A stretch of 64,000 nucleotides of DNA from positions 186,001 to 250,000 of the forward strand of contig NZ_ANAM01000010.1 in assembly GCF_000330705.1 (NCBI RefSeq), given 5' to 3'. Under the pieces are notes generated by a model that ran no database searches, was not told where the DNA came from, and worked only from the letters and a program-made list of their open reading frames with translations. This DNA is from Salinicoccus carnicancri Crm (lineage in GTDB: Bacteria; Bacillota; Bacilli; Staphylococcales; Salinicoccaceae). Both the position numbers and the translations under genes were made by a program. Of the stretch, positions 13,337 through 22,098 are shown one piece after another. Numbering within the stretch: position 1 is the first letter of the stretch; the number at the start of each line of letters is the position of its first letter.

Positions 13337-13942
13337 TCAGTGATTCTTGACACCTTTCAGCACATGATAACCCTTTTCGTTGTGAATGGATACGGCATCG
13401 CCGAAGGATGCTTCCATCGCCTTCCTATATGACGGCATGCCCTGTTTTTTCTGAACCACCATATAGAATATTCCCCCTGGAGAAAGTTTTTCTGACGCAT
13501 CATCAATGATGCCCATCACAACCTTTTTCCCCGCACGGAAGGGGGGGTTCGTCACATACAAGCCGACATCTGAAAAAGCACTATCTGCATCGTACTCTGC
13601 ACGTGTCAGCACTTCGGCCTGGACATCGTTGGTCTCGGCATTCCTGGCGCAGAGCCGGACCGCATCCTCATTCACTTCCACCATGACAGGCTTCATGCCG
13701 AGGGCATCCCCGGCTATAATGCCGATCGGACCGTATCCTGCCCCCATATCAATGAACTGCGCATGTTCCACCCCGTTGAAGTCAGTGATCACAGCTTCGA
13801 TCAGCACCCTCGACCCGAAATCGATACGCTCACGCGAAAACACTCCGCGGTCGGTCGTGAATCGGTACGTTCTGCCTGCATGCACATATTCTATTTCCCT
13901 GAAATCATGTTCGGTATCATCATTTGTAAAATAATGCGCCAT
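13337..13942 (-). CDS. RsmC-like class I methyltransferase (YbxB type)
   Basis: SAM-dependent methyltransferase of the RsmC/YbxB family, which methylates a guanine of rRNA in the characterised members. At 201 residues it is the short Gram-positive form with only the catalytic half. Visible are the SAM-binding loop DMGAGYGPIG at about residues 70-79 and the base-methylation motif NPPF near 135. Its position between rplL and rpoB is conserved in Bacillales. Target is inferred from the family. Confidence 0.88.
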   Translation of the reverse strand: MAHYFTNDDTEHDFREIEYVHAGRTYRFTTDRGVFSRERIDFGSRVLIEAVITDFNGVEHAQFIDMGAGYGPIGIIAGDALGMKPVMVEVNEDAVRLCARNAETNDVQAEVLTRAEYDADSAFSDVGLYVTNPPFRAGKKVVMGIIDDASEKLSPGGIFYMVVQKKQGMPSYRKAMEASFGDAVSIHNEKGYHVLKGVKNH

Positions 13943-13978
13943 TCAATCACTCCCAAAAAGTCATCAATGCCCAAGCAA

Positions 13979-14020
13979 TTAAAAAAGGCCCATTTAAACG
14001 TGATGTTTAAGATGAGCCTT
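13979..14020 (-). terminator. Terminator after rplL
   Basis: An imperfect stem (arms 13985-13999 and 14005-14020) with a 5-nt loop is followed on the minus strand by TTTTTT, 17 bases past the rplL stop. It separates rplJL from the methyltransferase and rpoBC. Confidence 0.8.
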
Positions 14021-14036
14021 CGGGTTTACACAAAAA

Positions 14037-14402
14037 TTATTTAAGTTCGATGCTGGCGCCAACTTCTTCAAGTTGAGCTTTGAGTTCTTCAGCCTCTTCT
14101 TTAGAAGCGCCTTCTTTGACGACTTTAGGAGCACCGTCAACGAGTTCTTTAGCGTCTTTCAGGCCAAGACCAGTTGCTTCACGCACAACTTTGATGACTT
14201 TGATCTTGGAAGATCCGGCATCAGTAAGTTCTACGTCGAATTCAGTCTGCTCTTCAGCTGCCGCTTCACCAGCACCGGCACCTGCTGCTGCTACTGGAGC
14301 TGCTGCAGTTACGCCAAATTCTTCTTCAATTGCTTTAACGAGATCGTTAAGTTCTAGAACGGACATTTCTTTAATCGCTTCAATGATTTGTTCGTGAGTC
14401 AT
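14037..14402 (-). CDS. rplL: Ribosomal protein L7/L12
   Basis: Stalk protein L7/L12, which recruits the translation GTPases. The 121 residues comprise an N-terminal dimerisation helix, an Ala/Gly-rich hinge (about 33-50) and the C-terminal domain with [15 protein letters not shown]. It follows rplJ in the L10 operon under the L10 leader. Confidence 0.98.
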   Translation of the reverse strand: MTHEQIIEAIKEMSVLELNDLVKAIEEEFGVTAAAPVAAAGAGAGEAAAEEQTEFDVELTDAGSSKIKVIKVVREATGLGLKDAKELVDGAPKVVKEGASKEEAEELKAQLEEVGASIELK

Positions 14403-14438
14403 TATAATTCCTCCATCAATAGTTTTTTAGTTTGGATA

Positions 14439-14939
14439 TTAAGCTTCTTCGTTCTCTTTCTGTTCGCCGACAGCTTTAACTGCATAAGCGAAGTTGCGGA
14501 CAGGAGCCTGAAGTACGGACAGCAGCATGGAAACAAGGCCGTCTTTATCCGGCAGTGTCGCAATTGCCTTGACATCTTCAGCCGGTGTGAACGCACCTTC
14601 GATGATGCCGGCTTTGATTTCGAGAGCTTCATGGTCTTTTGCGAATTCATTGATGATCTTCGCCGGCGAAATCACATCTTCGTTTGAAAATGCAAGCGCG
14701 TTCGGACCAGTGAGGAATTCGTTGATTTCCGTCAGTCCAGCTTTTTCAGCTGCACGGCGGGTCATCGTGTTTTTGTAAACCTTGAATTCAACACCCGCGT
14801 CACGAAGCTGTTTACGAAGTTCTGTCATTTCAGACACTGAAAGACCGCGGTAGTCAACAAGTACTGTTGATACAGAGTTCTTGAGCTGTTCAGAAATGGC
14901 ATCGACATGCTGTGACTTAGCTTCAATTACGTTTGACAT
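14439..14939 (-). CDS. rplJ: Ribosomal protein L10
   Basis: L10, the base of the ribosomal stalk that anchors L12 dimers, about 166 residues. The start [15 protein letters not shown] is preceded by GGAGGTGTAACT; the in-frame ATG at 15002 lies inside the L10 leader and is not used. It autoregulates the operon through the leader directly upstream in characterised Firmicutes. Confidence 0.97.
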   Translation of the reverse strand: MSNVIEAKSQHVDAISEQLKNSVSTVLVDYRGLSVSEMTELRKQLRDAGVEFKVYKNTMTRRAAEKAGLTEINEFLTGPNALAFSNEDVISPAKIINEFAKDHEALEIKAGIIEGAFTPAEDVKAIATLPDKDGLVSMLLSVLQAPVRNFAYAVKAVGEQKENEEA

Positions 14940-15118
14940 AGTTACACCTCCATAATTTTTGTGTATCCGGTGCATTAAAAAAGCACCTTTTACCCACGGC
15001 AAAAAGTGCTTGAATATTAAAAATTAAGATTCAAGTCGTTTTCATTGCCTCGGCAGGATGATGTTTTAAGCACTGTGTGCTCCTACTGTCTTAGGTAATC
15101 ATTTAAAATACAACTGCA
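14940..15118 (-). promoter_or_regulatory. L10 leader (autoregulatory mRNA structure) with attenuator stem
   Basis: The minus-strand leader of rplJL carries ACCTAAGACAGTAGGAGC and CCTGCCGAGGC, the hallmark segments of the Firmicutes L10 leader that binds the L10(L12)4 complex. A terminator-like stem near 14976-15012 (AGCAC...GGTGCT arms) follows, with a run of six T. This supports premature termination when L10 is in excess. Confidence 0.85.
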
Positions 15119-15147
15119 ACTATACACAATCAGGCTGCAGTTGTCAA
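15119..15147 (-). promoter_or_regulatory. Sigma-A promoter of rplJL
   Basis: Near-consensus minus-strand promoter: TTGACA (15142-15147), 17 bases, TATAGT (15119-15124). It lies between rplA and the L10 leader. Confidence 0.85.
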
Positions 15148-15154
15148 TATACAA

Positions 15155-15856
15155 TTACTTGGTTTCTTCAACAGCATTCAAGTCAACTTTGATTCCAGGC
15201 CCCATAGTTGAAGACACTGCAGCAGACTTGAAGTAAGTACCTTTTGCAGATGCAGGTTTCGCTTTTTGAAGCGCATCGTAGATTGCCCGGAAGTTATCTT
15301 GGAGCTTCTCTCCGTCGAAGGAAACTTTTCCGATAGCTGCATGGACGATACCGGCTTTCTCGGCACGGTACTCGACCTTACCGGCTTTGATCTCTTCTAC
15401 AGCTTTAGTTACATCCATAGTCACAGTGCCGGTTTTAGGATTCGGCATAAGGCCTTTCGGTCCGAGCACGCGCCCAAGTTTACCAACTTCGCCCATCATG
15501 TCAGGTGTTGCCACGATGACATCGAAGTCGAACCATCCACCGTTGATCTTGTCGATGTATTCTTTTTCCCCTACATAATCTGCCCCTGCAGCTTCTGCTT
15601 CTTTAGCTTTATCGCCTTTGGCGAATACCAATACACGCTGTGACTTGCCAGTACCGTGCGGCAGCACGATTGCTCCGCGGATCTGCTGGTCATTTTTACG
15701 TGTATCAATACCGAGACGGAATGCTACTTCTACAGAAGCGTCGAAGTTAACAGTGCTTGTCTCTTTAGCAAGTTTTACCGCTTCTTCTACTGAATATGCA
15801 GAAGTCTGGTCGAACTTTTCAAGAGCTGCCTGATACTTTTTACTTCTCTTAGCCAT
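15155..15856 (-). CDS. rplA: Ribosomal protein L1
   Basis: L1, the mobile stalk protein at the E site, 233 residues. The signature [15 protein letters not shown] lies near residues 135-150. It follows rplK in one operon, with a good ribosome site (AAGGAGGAATAGTA) before ATG. In many bacteria L1 represses its own operon; no L1-binding fold was confirmed here. Confidence 0.97.
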   Translation of the reverse strand: MAKRSKKYQAALEKFDQTSAYSVEEAVKLAKETSTVNFDASVEVAFRLGIDTRKNDQQIRGAIVLPHGTGKSQRVLVFAKGDKAKEAEAAGADYVGEKEYIDKINGGWFDFDVIVATPDMMGEVGKLGRVLGPKGLMPNPKTGTVTMDVTKAVEEIKAGKVEYRAEKAGIVHAAIGKVSFDGEKLQDNFRAIYDALQKAKPASAKGTYFKSAAVSSTMGPGIKVDLNAVEETK

Positions 15857-15933
15857 TACTATTCCTCCTTGTGGTTATAGCGGGTTATCCTCCCACGTTT
15901 GTATTAATACTCATTCGTTAAAATTTGTTTTAA

Positions 15934-16359
15934 TTACTTTTCTACAGAGAAGCCCATGCTTCTTGCTGTACCTTCGACCATGCGCATAGCCGCTTCCACG
16001 CTTGCAGCGTTCAGGTCTTCCATTTTTGTTTCAGCAATTTCACGTACCTGTGCTTCAGTTACAGTTGCCACCTTGTTTTTATTAGGTTCGCCTGAACCTT
16101 TTTCAACACTTGCCGCTTTCTTAAGCAGAACAGCAGCCGGCGGAGTTTTTGTAATGAAAGTGAAAGAACGGTCCTCAAATACGGATATTTCAACCGGAAT
16201 GATGAGACCAGCCTGTTCCTGTGTACGCGCATTGAATTCTTTACAGAATCCCATGATGTTTACACCAGCCTGACCCAGCGCCGGACCTACCGGTGGTGCC
16301 GGATTCGCCTTACCTGCAGGAATCTGCAATTTCACAACGTTGATTACTTTTTTAGCCAC
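15934..16359 (-). CDS. rplK: Ribosomal protein L11
   Basis: L11, part of the GTPase-associated centre and the sensor for RelA. The start is the GTG at 16357-16359 ([20 protein letters not shown]), 8 bases from GAGGAGG, giving 141 residues, the family norm. A GTG three codons upstream overlaps the ribosome site itself and is rejected. The [11 protein letters not shown] signature follows. It heads the rplKA unit with its own promoter. Confidence 0.96.
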   Translation of the reverse strand: MAKKVINVVKLQIPAGKANPAPPVGPALGQAGVNIMGFCKEFNARTQEQAGLIIPVEISVFEDRSFTFITKTPPAAVLLKKAASVEKGSGEPNKNKVATVTEAQVREIAETKMEDLNAASVEAAMRMVEGTARSMGFSVEK

Positions 16360-16430
16360 GATGTGCACCTCCTCGTTATCGTGATGTGGTCATAGGATGT
16401 TGTAGTTTTCATCCTCCCACTCGCATCCAT

Positions 16431-16459
16431 AAAAAGATGGCCGAATAAAATTCGACCAT
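16431..16459 (-). terminator. Terminator of the nusG transcript
   Basis: Nine-bp arms (16437-16445 and 16451-16459, one wobble pair) are followed on the minus strand by TCTTTTT. The stem begins at about the start point of the rplK promoter, so it probably ends nusG transcripts rather than attenuating rplK. Confidence 0.7.
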
Positions 16460-16462
16460 AAT

Positions 16463-16491
16463 AATATACCATCTTCATGCATGAATTACAA
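16463..16491 (-). promoter_or_regulatory. Sigma-A promoter of rplKA
   Basis: Minus-strand TTGTAA (16486-16491) and TATATT (16463-16468) are spaced by 17 bases immediately after the nusG stop. Confidence 0.65.
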
Positions 16492-16499
16492 GTGACTTA

Positions 16500-17039
16500 T
16501 TACAATTTCTCGATCTGGTCGAATTCAACTTCAACCGGCGTCTCACGGCCGAACATTTCAACCAGTACGGTGAGCTTGTAACGCTCTTCATCGATATGGC
16601 TGATCTCGCCTGCCTGATTTTTGAATGGACCGTCGACAATGCTCACGGATTCACCGACTTCCACTTCGAAATCGACTGTGCGCTCGACCATGCCCATGGA
16701 TTTGAGGATGAACTTCGCCTCTTCCGGCAGAAGTGGATTCGGTTTACTCCCCGCTCCCTGGGAACCGACAAAACCTGTGACTCCCGGCGTGTTCCTCACC
16801 ACGTACCAAGACTCATCGGTCATGACGAGTTCGACCAGGACGTAGCCCGGGAAGGTTTTCTTCATCGCAGTTTTACGCTTGCCGTCTTTGACAGTCGTCT
16901 CTTCCTCTTCCGGAATGACCACCCTGAAGATCTGGTCCTGCATATTCATGGAGTCGACGCGCGCCTCGAGGTTTTTTCTTACTTTGTTTTCATATCCGGA
17001 ATAAGTATGGACAGCATACCAATTCTTTTCTCCTGACAT
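16500..17039 (-). CDS. nusG: Transcription elongation/pausing factor NusG
   Basis: NusG, which binds RNA polymerase and couples transcription to translation or pausing. The 179 residues start with the NGN domain (NWYAVHTYSGYENKV) and end in a KOW domain (VDGPFKNQAGEISHIDEERY). It follows secE in the conserved rpmG-secE-nusG order. Confidence 0.97.
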   Translation of the reverse strand: MSGEKNWYAVHTYSGYENKVRKNLEARVDSMNMQDQIFRVVIPEEEETTVKDGKRKTAMKKTFPGYVLVELVMTDESWYVVRNTPGVTGFVGSQGAGSKPNPLLPEEAKFILKSMGMVERTVDFEVEVGESVSIVDGPFKNQAGEISHIDEERYKLTVLVEMFGRETPVEVEFDQIEKL

Positions 17040-17058
17040 AGCAGTATCTCTCCTTTTA

Positions 17059-17235
17059 TTACATTAAGTCTATGATAGCGGAGATACCCAGGTCCAGCGC
17101 GTAGAAGAACGCCAGAAAGAATATCACTGTGAGCATGACGACCGTAGTATAACGTACTGTCTCCTGGCCTGTCGGCCAGCTTACTTTTTTCATTTCGCTA
17201 ACGACATTCTGTAGGAAATTCTTATTATTAGCCAT
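17059..17235 (-). CDS. secE: Preprotein translocase subunit SecE
   Basis: A 58-residue protein. Translation of the minus strand from ATG at 17233-17235 reads MANNKNFLQNVVSEMKKVSW, then PTGQETVRYT and one transmembrane helix (VVMLTVIFFLAFFYALDLGI). This is the single-span SecE of Gram-positives, which clamps SecY in the membrane. The MKKVSWP motif is diagnostic. A GGAGGAAAC ribosome site precedes it, and it sits directly before nusG. Confidence 0.95.
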   Translation of the reverse strand: MANNKNFLQNVVSEMKKVSWPTGQETVRYTTVVMLTVIFFLAFFYALDLGISAIIDLM

Positions 17236-17252
17236 TCTGTTTCCTCCTGTGA

Positions 17253-17390
17253 TCAGATGGAACTCTTATGAGTCGTATGCCGGTTGCACATTTTGCAGTA
17301 TTTCTTTATAACGAGCCGTTCGTTATGCTCAGTTTGTGTCGTATAGTTACGCGACCCGCATTCAGTGCACAGTAGTGCCACTTTCATCAT
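17253..17390 (-). CDS. rpmG: Ribosomal protein L33
   Basis: A 45-residue (or 44, if the second of two tandem ATGs is used) zinc-ribbon L33. It reads [18 protein letters not shown] and later [14 protein letters not shown]; the two CxxC pairs bind zinc. GAGG lies 5 bases from the first ATG and 8 from the second. Position before secE-nusG is conserved in Staphylococcus and Bacillus. Confidence 0.93.
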   Translation of the reverse strand: MMKVALLCTECGSRNYTTQTEHNERLVIKKYCKMCNRHTTHKSSI

Positions 17391-17427
17391 AAAATCCTCA
17401 TTTCAATTCTAATTTACTATAACGATT

Positions 17428-18066
17428 TCAGGCCATGTTGTCAAATGACCCTTCAGGCTCCGGATCAAGGTCCAGCTGTTCTTTTTTGCGCCTGACACGG
17501 TACAGGCTGTTCGACACGGTCCTCCTGTCCACCTTCAGACGCTCAGCTATATTATCCATGCTCCAGCCGCTTCTGAAAAGTCTGAGTATCCGCTGTTCGA
17601 ACGGTGAACAGACGCTCTTTTCACCGAGAAGGTAACCGATCTGCTCCTCCTTGACCAGATGCTCCGCCGGATCCTCCATGCGCCTGTCCCGGGACTCCCC
17701 CACATCAAAGTTGGCAATCCGTCCGCGGAGGACATGCTCCCCACTTTTTGCGGAGTGGTATTCCTTGATGCGCTTATACATTTCAAAGCGTATGGAGCGC
17801 ATTACATAATGCCGGAAGTGTCCACTGTCATGTTCATACCGGTAGCACAGGCGAAGGGCATACTCCATCATATCCTGCTCGATGTCTTCCCTTTCATTAT
17901 ATGCATTCGTGTATTTGAAGCTCATGTGTATGACACCTGGGCGAAGATATCTGTCGATTGCATCGAATGCTTCCATATCACCATCGTAGACTTGAAGGGC
18001 AAGTCGGTCCAGCTCATCGTCCATGCTTTCTTTTATAATGAAATGAAAGTCCGTAATCCGGTACAA
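17428..18066 (-). CDS. sigH: Sigma-H family RNA polymerase sigma factor
   Basis: Alternative sigma factor of the SigH/ComX type, 212 residues, at the conserved locus between rae1 and rpmG. Region 2 (EDIEQDMMEYALRLCYRYE, then FRHYVMRSIRFEMYKRI) and the region-4 helix-turn-helix (GWSMDNIAERLKVDRRTVSN) are visible. In staphylococci this factor drives competence genes and prophage integrase genes. The start is a TTG at 18064-18066, chosen because AGGAGGGG lies 5 bases before it; the next in-frame ATG has no ribosome site. Confidence 0.9.
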   Translation of the reverse strand: MYRITDFHFIIKESMDDELDRLALQVYDGDMEAFDAIDRYLRPGVIHMSFKYTNAYNEREDIEQDMMEYALRLCYRYEHDSGHFRHYVMRSIRFEMYKRIKEYHSAKSGEHVLRGRIANFDVGESRDRRMEDPAEHLVKEEQIGYLLGEKSVCSPFEQRILRLFRSGWSMDNIAERLKVDRRTVSNSLYRVRRKKEQLDLDPEPEGSFDNMA

Positions 18067-18128
18067 AACAACCCCTCCTATACTGTATTAAACAAATGAT
18101 AAGAGGGATCGCCTTTTAATTCAATATG

Positions 18129-18656
18129 TCAGAAACGGCCGCGCCGCCATTTTTCCAGTTTTGCGTGGATATCCTCGCCGATATCTATTTTCTGCCTGGG
18201 CATTTTTTCATTAATCGCATCCACTTTCCTGCTGATATTCTTTTCCGCCTCCGACAGTGAAATCCACATTTCACGCGAAGAGATTCTGTAGGCACCGAGG
18301 GCGAAGATCGCATTCTGCTCCGTGAGATCGCTTGTGACAACGCTGATCTCGCAAAGGTGCGGATGATAGTTGTCATGGACAAACCGCTCTATATACTCAT
18401 CTGCCGTCTCCTTTTCCTTCGTATATATTACAGTGACTCCGTGAAAATCAAATATGCTCTCCTTCGATTTTACTTCATAGGCATCAAATACACAGATGAT
18501 TTCGCAGCTTACGACCGACTGGTATTCGCTCAGTGCAGCCAGCACCTTCTCCCTGGGAACGATCATTGAGTGGAGAGATTCGCGGTGAAGTTCCCTGTTC
18601 GCCCCGATCAGGTTGTAGCCGTCCACCACGAGCAGCCGCCGCTTTTTCCGCTTCAT
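18129..18656 (-). CDS. rae1: NYN-domain ribosome-associated endoribonuclease (YacP/Rae1)
   Basis: PIN-like NYN-domain nuclease of 175 residues, orthologous by position and motif to B. subtilis Rae1, which enters the ribosomal A site and cuts certain mRNAs. Acidic active-site positions are seen in VVDGYNLIGA (N-terminus), CVFDAYE and VVTSDLTEQ. The C-terminus is basic (AKLEKWRRGRF). The gene is almost fused to rlmB, which stops two bases past its start. Confidence 0.88.
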   Translation of the reverse strand: MKRKKRRLLVVDGYNLIGANRELHRESLHSMIVPREKVLAALSEYQSVVSCEIICVFDAYEVKSKESIFDFHGVTVIYTKEKETADEYIERFVHDNYHPHLCEISVVTSDLTEQNAIFALGAYRISSREMWISLSEAEKNISRKVDAINEKMPRQKIDIGEDIHAKLEKWRRGRF

Positions 18657-18658
18657 GG

Positions 18659-19399
18659 CTATTCACTTCCGGCAGGGTTCTGCTTACGGTACACTTCATA
18701 CATCAGAAGCGCTGCGGAGACCGATGCATTCAGGCTGGTAATATGTCCCACCATCGGAATCCTGACGATGAAATCGCATTTTTCCAGCGTCTTTTTACTG
18801 ATTCCCCTGCCTTCACTGCCGATGACCAGGGCGGTGTTCACATCGGCGGTAAACTCACGGAAATCCATCTCCCCTTTGCCGTCACTGCCGGCAATCCAGA
18901 ATCCCTTTTCCTTAAGTTCATCTATCGTCTGGTTGATATTCGTCACCCTGACTACGGGTACGTGTTCAATCGCACCGGTCGAAGTCTTGGCGACCGTATC
19001 CGTCAACTGCACCGATCTGCGGTTCGGAATGATAATACCATCAAAGCCGGTGGCATCACACGTCCTTAGAATCGACCCCAGATTATGGGGGTCCTCAAGC
19101 CCGTCCAGGATGACCAGGTTCGCCCGCCTGCCCTCAATATTACGGAGAAGCGTTTCAAGCGGCATGTATTCATGCGGGCTCGCCATGGCGACCACGCCCT
19201 GGTGACGCTCCGCCGTCAGGCCGTCAATCTTGTTCTTCGGTACCGCCTGGACGACAATCCTTCGTTTTTTGGCAGTGTCCAGTATTTCCCGGATCTGTCC
19301 TTTGTTGATTGAATCCTGTATCATCACTTTGTTGATGTCTGCGTTATTCTGAAGCGCCTCCTTGACAGCGTGGCGCCCGACAATTACGGAATCACTCAT
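18659..19399 (-). CDS. rlmB: 23S rRNA 2'-O-methyltransferase RlmB
   Basis: SPOUT-family TrmH-type enzyme that methylates the ribose of G2251 (E. coli numbering) in the ribosomal P loop. It has an N-terminal RNA-binding domain and the C-terminal knot with GSEGRGIS and RIPMVGHITSLNASVSAA. The start [16 protein letters not shown] is six bases from GGAGGG; the ATG two codons upstream abuts that site. It overlaps the end of mrnC. Confidence 0.93.
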   Translation of the reverse strand: MSDSVIVGRHAVKEALQNNADINKVMIQDSINKGQIREILDTAKKRRIVVQAVPKNKIDGLTAERHQGVVAMASPHEYMPLETLLRNIEGRRANLVILDGLEDPHNLGSILRTCDATGFDGIIIPNRRSVQLTDTVAKTSTGAIEHVPVVRVTNINQTIDELKEKGFWIAGSDGKGEMDFREFTADVNTALVIGSEGRGISKKTLEKCDFIVRIPMVGHITSLNASVSAALLMYEVYRKQNPAGSE

Positions 19400-19796
19400 C
19401 GCCATCCCTCCCTCTTTCTATGATTTTCTGCATGAGGATCCCTATGCGGTCCTGTGCCCCGTGCAGTTCGAGCCAGCCGATTAGCGCCTCTATCCCCGAA
19501 GCATTCCGGTATTCTTTGATCGTGGCATTTTTGGCACGGGTCGCGCTGGACTTGTTCCGCGCACGTTTGGCCATATCCCATTCGGCAGCCGTCAGTACAC
19601 CTTCGTTTTTCAGGTGAAGCAGCGCCTCCGACTGTGCACGCGCACTGACAAGCATATTCGCTTCCCTGTGCAGCTGGTCCGGCTTCAGATACGGCTTCTC
19701 CTTTATGAGGAATGTGCGGATGTACACGGCATACACCGCATCTCCTAAAAAGGCGAGCGACAGGGCCGGGACGTCATCCAGTGTGAACCTAGCCAC
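19392..19796 (-). CDS. mrnC: Mini-ribonuclease III
   Basis: Mini-III, a dsRNA-binding-domain-free relative of RNase III that matures the ends of 23S rRNA. The 134 residues contain the RNase III signature [14 protein letters not shown] near residue 13 and a second acidic site near [11 protein letters not shown]. The start is GTG (19794-19796) overlapping the cysS stop by 8 bases, so it depends on translational coupling; the upstream ribosome site is weak. Confidence 0.92.
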   Translation of the reverse strand: MARFTLDDVPALSLAFLGDAVYAVYIRTFLIKEKPYLKPDQLHREANMLVSARAQSEALLHLKNEGVLTAAEWDMAKRARNKSSATRAKNATIKEYRNASGIEALIGWLELHGAQDRIGILMQKIIERGRDGDE

Positions 19797-21183
19797 GTTT
19801 GAAACGCACGCCTTCCCTGGTGTCTTCGAGCACGATGCCCTGAGCCTTCAATGAATCGCGTATTTCATCAGCACGGGCAAAGTCCCGGTTTGCCCGTGCT
19901 GCATCGCGCTCTTCAATCAGTGCCTCGATTTCCTCATCCAGCAGTATCTCTTCACGCACGAGCGTCACTCCAAGCACTTCGCTGAATATATCGAATGCTT
20001 CCATGAATGCTTTCAGCACTTCTTTGTCCGTCGTGCTGCCCCGCATATATTTGTTGAGTTCCGTAGCAAGTTCATGCCACACGGTGATTGCATTAGCCGT
20101 GTTGAAATCATCATCCATGTGACGCTCAAATGAGGCGACCTTGTCCTCTACCACACGCACATAGGCCCCGGCGTCGCCGCTGCCGACGGATGTTTCAAGG
20201 CGCTCCTGCGCCTGCGCGTAACTTGACTGGATGCGCTCGAGACCTGCTGCCGCCGCTTCGACAAGCTCACGGTTGTAGTTGATCGGGTTGCGGTAATGGA
20301 CACTGATCATGAAGAACCTGAGCACATTCGGATCGATTTCCCTGATGATGTCGTGCACAAGAATAAAATTCCCTAGTGATTTGGACATCTTTTCATTATC
20401 GATGTTGATGTAGCCGTTATGCATCCAGTAGTTCGAAAATGTCGCATCCGTCATGCACTCACTCTGCGCAATTTCATTTTCATGGTGGGGGAACGTCAGG
20501 TCCTGCCCCCCCGCATGGATATCGATTGTGTCACCAAGATGATGGCGGGCCATGACGCTGCACTCGATATGCCAGCCCGGGCGTCCCTCCCCCCAGGGGG
20601 AGTGCCACTTGATTTCACCTTCCTTGGCCTGTTTCCACAGGACAAAATCGAGCGGATCCTCCTTCTTCTCACCGGATTCGATGCGTGCCCCGACTTTGAG
20701 ATCGTCCACCGACTGGTGGGACAGCTTGCCGTATTCATCGAATGAGCGCGTTTTGAAATAGACATCCCCTTCCGACTCATAGGCATGCCCCTTGTCGACA
20801 AGCACCTGGATGAATTCGATGATGTCATCCATGTGATCCATCACCCGCGGGTGTTCAGTCGCCCGTTTCACATTGAGCGCACCCGTATCCTCGAAAAATT
20901 CATGGATAAAACGGTCTGCAATGGCTGGGACCTCCTCTTTCAGTTCCATCGAAGCCCTGATCAGCTTATCGTCCACGTCGGTGAAATTGGATACGTAATT
21001 CACATCGTATCCCTTATACTCCAGATACCGTCGCACCGTATCAAATGCGATGGCCGGGCGTGCATTGCCGATGTGGATATAGTTATAGACCGTCGGACCA
21101 CACACATACATTTTCACTTTGCCGTCCTCGATCGGCCTGAAATCCTCCTTGCGTCTTGTTAAAGAATTATATATGCGAACCAT
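19789..21183 (-). CDS. cysS: Cysteinyl-tRNA synthetase
   Basis: Class I CysRS, 464 residues. The zinc cysteine and nucleotide site are in [18 protein letters not shown] (HIGN motif), and the KMSKS loop is present as [10 protein letters not shown]. The C-terminal tRNA-binding helix bundle is complete. It overlaps cysE upstream and mrnC downstream, so the cys operon runs on through rlmB and rae1. Control by the cysteine T-box ahead of cysE is expected. Confidence 0.98.
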   Translation of the reverse strand: MVRIYNSLTRRKEDFRPIEDGKVKMYVCGPTVYNYIHIGNARPAIAFDTVRRYLEYKGYDVNYVSNFTDVDDKLIRASMELKEEVPAIADRFIHEFFEDTGALNVKRATEHPRVMDHMDDIIEFIQVLVDKGHAYESEGDVYFKTRSFDEYGKLSHQSVDDLKVGARIESGEKKEDPLDFVLWKQAKEGEIKWHSPWGEGRPGWHIECSVMARHHLGDTIDIHAGGQDLTFPHHENEIAQSECMTDATFSNYWMHNGYINIDNEKMSKSLGNFILVHDIIREIDPNVLRFFMISVHYRNPINYNRELVEAAAAGLERIQSSYAQAQERLETSVGSGDAGAYVRVVEDKVASFERHMDDDFNTANAITVWHELATELNKYMRGSTTDKEVLKAFMEAFDIFSEVLGVTLVREEILLDEEIEALIEERDAARANRDFARADEIRDSLKAQGIVLEDTREGVRFKRG

Positions 21184-21823
21184 TCTCTACCTCGTTTCTG
21201 ACTTCACTTCTAAAGTCCTTGATTTCATCTTCCAGCCCTAGGATCATATCCAGTATAGGATCGGGGAGGTCGGTCTGGTTAAGATCCCGGGCATTCTTCA
21301 CTTTTTCCCCGGCCTGTTTGACTACATGCCCCGGGATGCCGACAACTGTCGAATCCTTCGGCACATCGTAGAGCACTACGGAGTTCGCCCCCACTTTCGA
21401 GTTTTCGCGGATCCGGATGTTGCCGAGCACTTTCGCACCCGCGGCGATAAGCACGTTATCATCCACATCAGGATGCCTTTTCTTTTCTTCTTTACCCGTA
21501 CCGCCGAGCGTTACTCCCTGGTATATCGTCACGTTATTGCCTATCCGGCATGTTTCACCGATTACCGTACCCATGCCGTGATCTATGAAAAGCCTCCTGC
21601 CGACCTGCGCTCCGGGATGAATTTCAATGCCCGTGACAAAACGGCTCACCTGTGAAATGATACGCGCGCTCGTCGTAAAGTTTTTCCTGTAGAGCCTGTG
21701 CGCCAGCAGATGGGACCACACTGCATGGAGACCGGAATACGTAAAGAATACTTCAAGGCGGTTTTTTGCCGCCGGGTCCAACTCAAGCACCATGTCGATA
21801 TCTTCATTTATTCTCCGAAACAC
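21167..21823 (-). CDS. cysE: Serine O-acetyltransferase
   Basis: CysE makes O-acetylserine, the carbon skeleton for cysteine. The 218 residues have an N-terminal helical region and the C-terminal left-handed beta-helix of hexapeptide repeats, with the active-site [15 protein letters not shown] near residue 105. The start is GTG (21821-21823), 7 bases from AGGAGGG. It is the first gene behind the cysteine T-box. Confidence 0.95.
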   Translation of the reverse strand: MFRRINEDIDMVLELDPAAKNRLEVFFTYSGLHAVWSHLLAHRLYRKNFTTSARIISQVSRFVTGIEIHPGAQVGRRLFIDHGMGTVIGETCRIGNNVTIYQGVTLGGTGKEEKKRHPDVDDNVLIAAGAKVLGNIRIRENSKVGANSVVLYDVPKDSTVVGIPGHVVKQAGEKVKNARDLNQTDLPDPILDMILGLEDEIKDFRSEVRNEVENGSHI

Positions 21824-21857
21824 TATTCATCCCTCCTGTATTGACACCGTATATAAA

Positions 21858-22050
21858 AAGCCTCTGCCCCGATGATGGGACAGAGGCGCAATATGCACGG
21901 TTCCACTCTGTTTGCAGACTGAAAATACAGTCCGCACTTCAAAATTATGAAGTTGCATACAGGGTGCAATTCTGATCAGTGGCCGGTCATCCTCGCAGCT
22001 TCCGGATGATCTCTGATTTCCGCCGCCAATCCTACTCCTGGTCCCCATAT
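21858..22050 (-). promoter_or_regulatory. Cysteine T-box riboswitch
   Basis: Minus-strand leader with the T-box consensus AGAGTGGAACCGTGC (near 21895-21909), which pairs with the uncharged tRNA acceptor end. Stem I has the conserved GAGTAGG segment (near 22030), and the specifier loop contains TGC, a Cys codon (21966-21968, context AATTGCACC). The terminator stem (arms GCCTCTGTCCC and GGGGCAGAGGC, 21860-21887) ends in TTTTT. Low cysteinyl-tRNA should open cysE-cysS. Confidence 0.92.
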
Positions 22051-22057
22051 CGTCTTA

Positions 22058-22086
22058 ATCATAAGGCATAAGCCCTGCATCTGCAA
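22058..22086 (-). promoter_or_regulatory. Sigma-A promoter of the cys T-box operon
   Basis: Minus-strand TTGCAG (22081-22086), 17 bases, TATGAT (22058-22063), just past the gltX stop and directly before stem I of the T-box. Confidence 0.7.
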
Positions 22087-22098
22087 GGTGTTTGCCCG

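Noticed and set aside
16437-16459. Attenuator of rplK
   Set aside because: The stem begins at the likely start point of the rplK promoter, too close to act in that transcript; it is better read as the nusG terminator.
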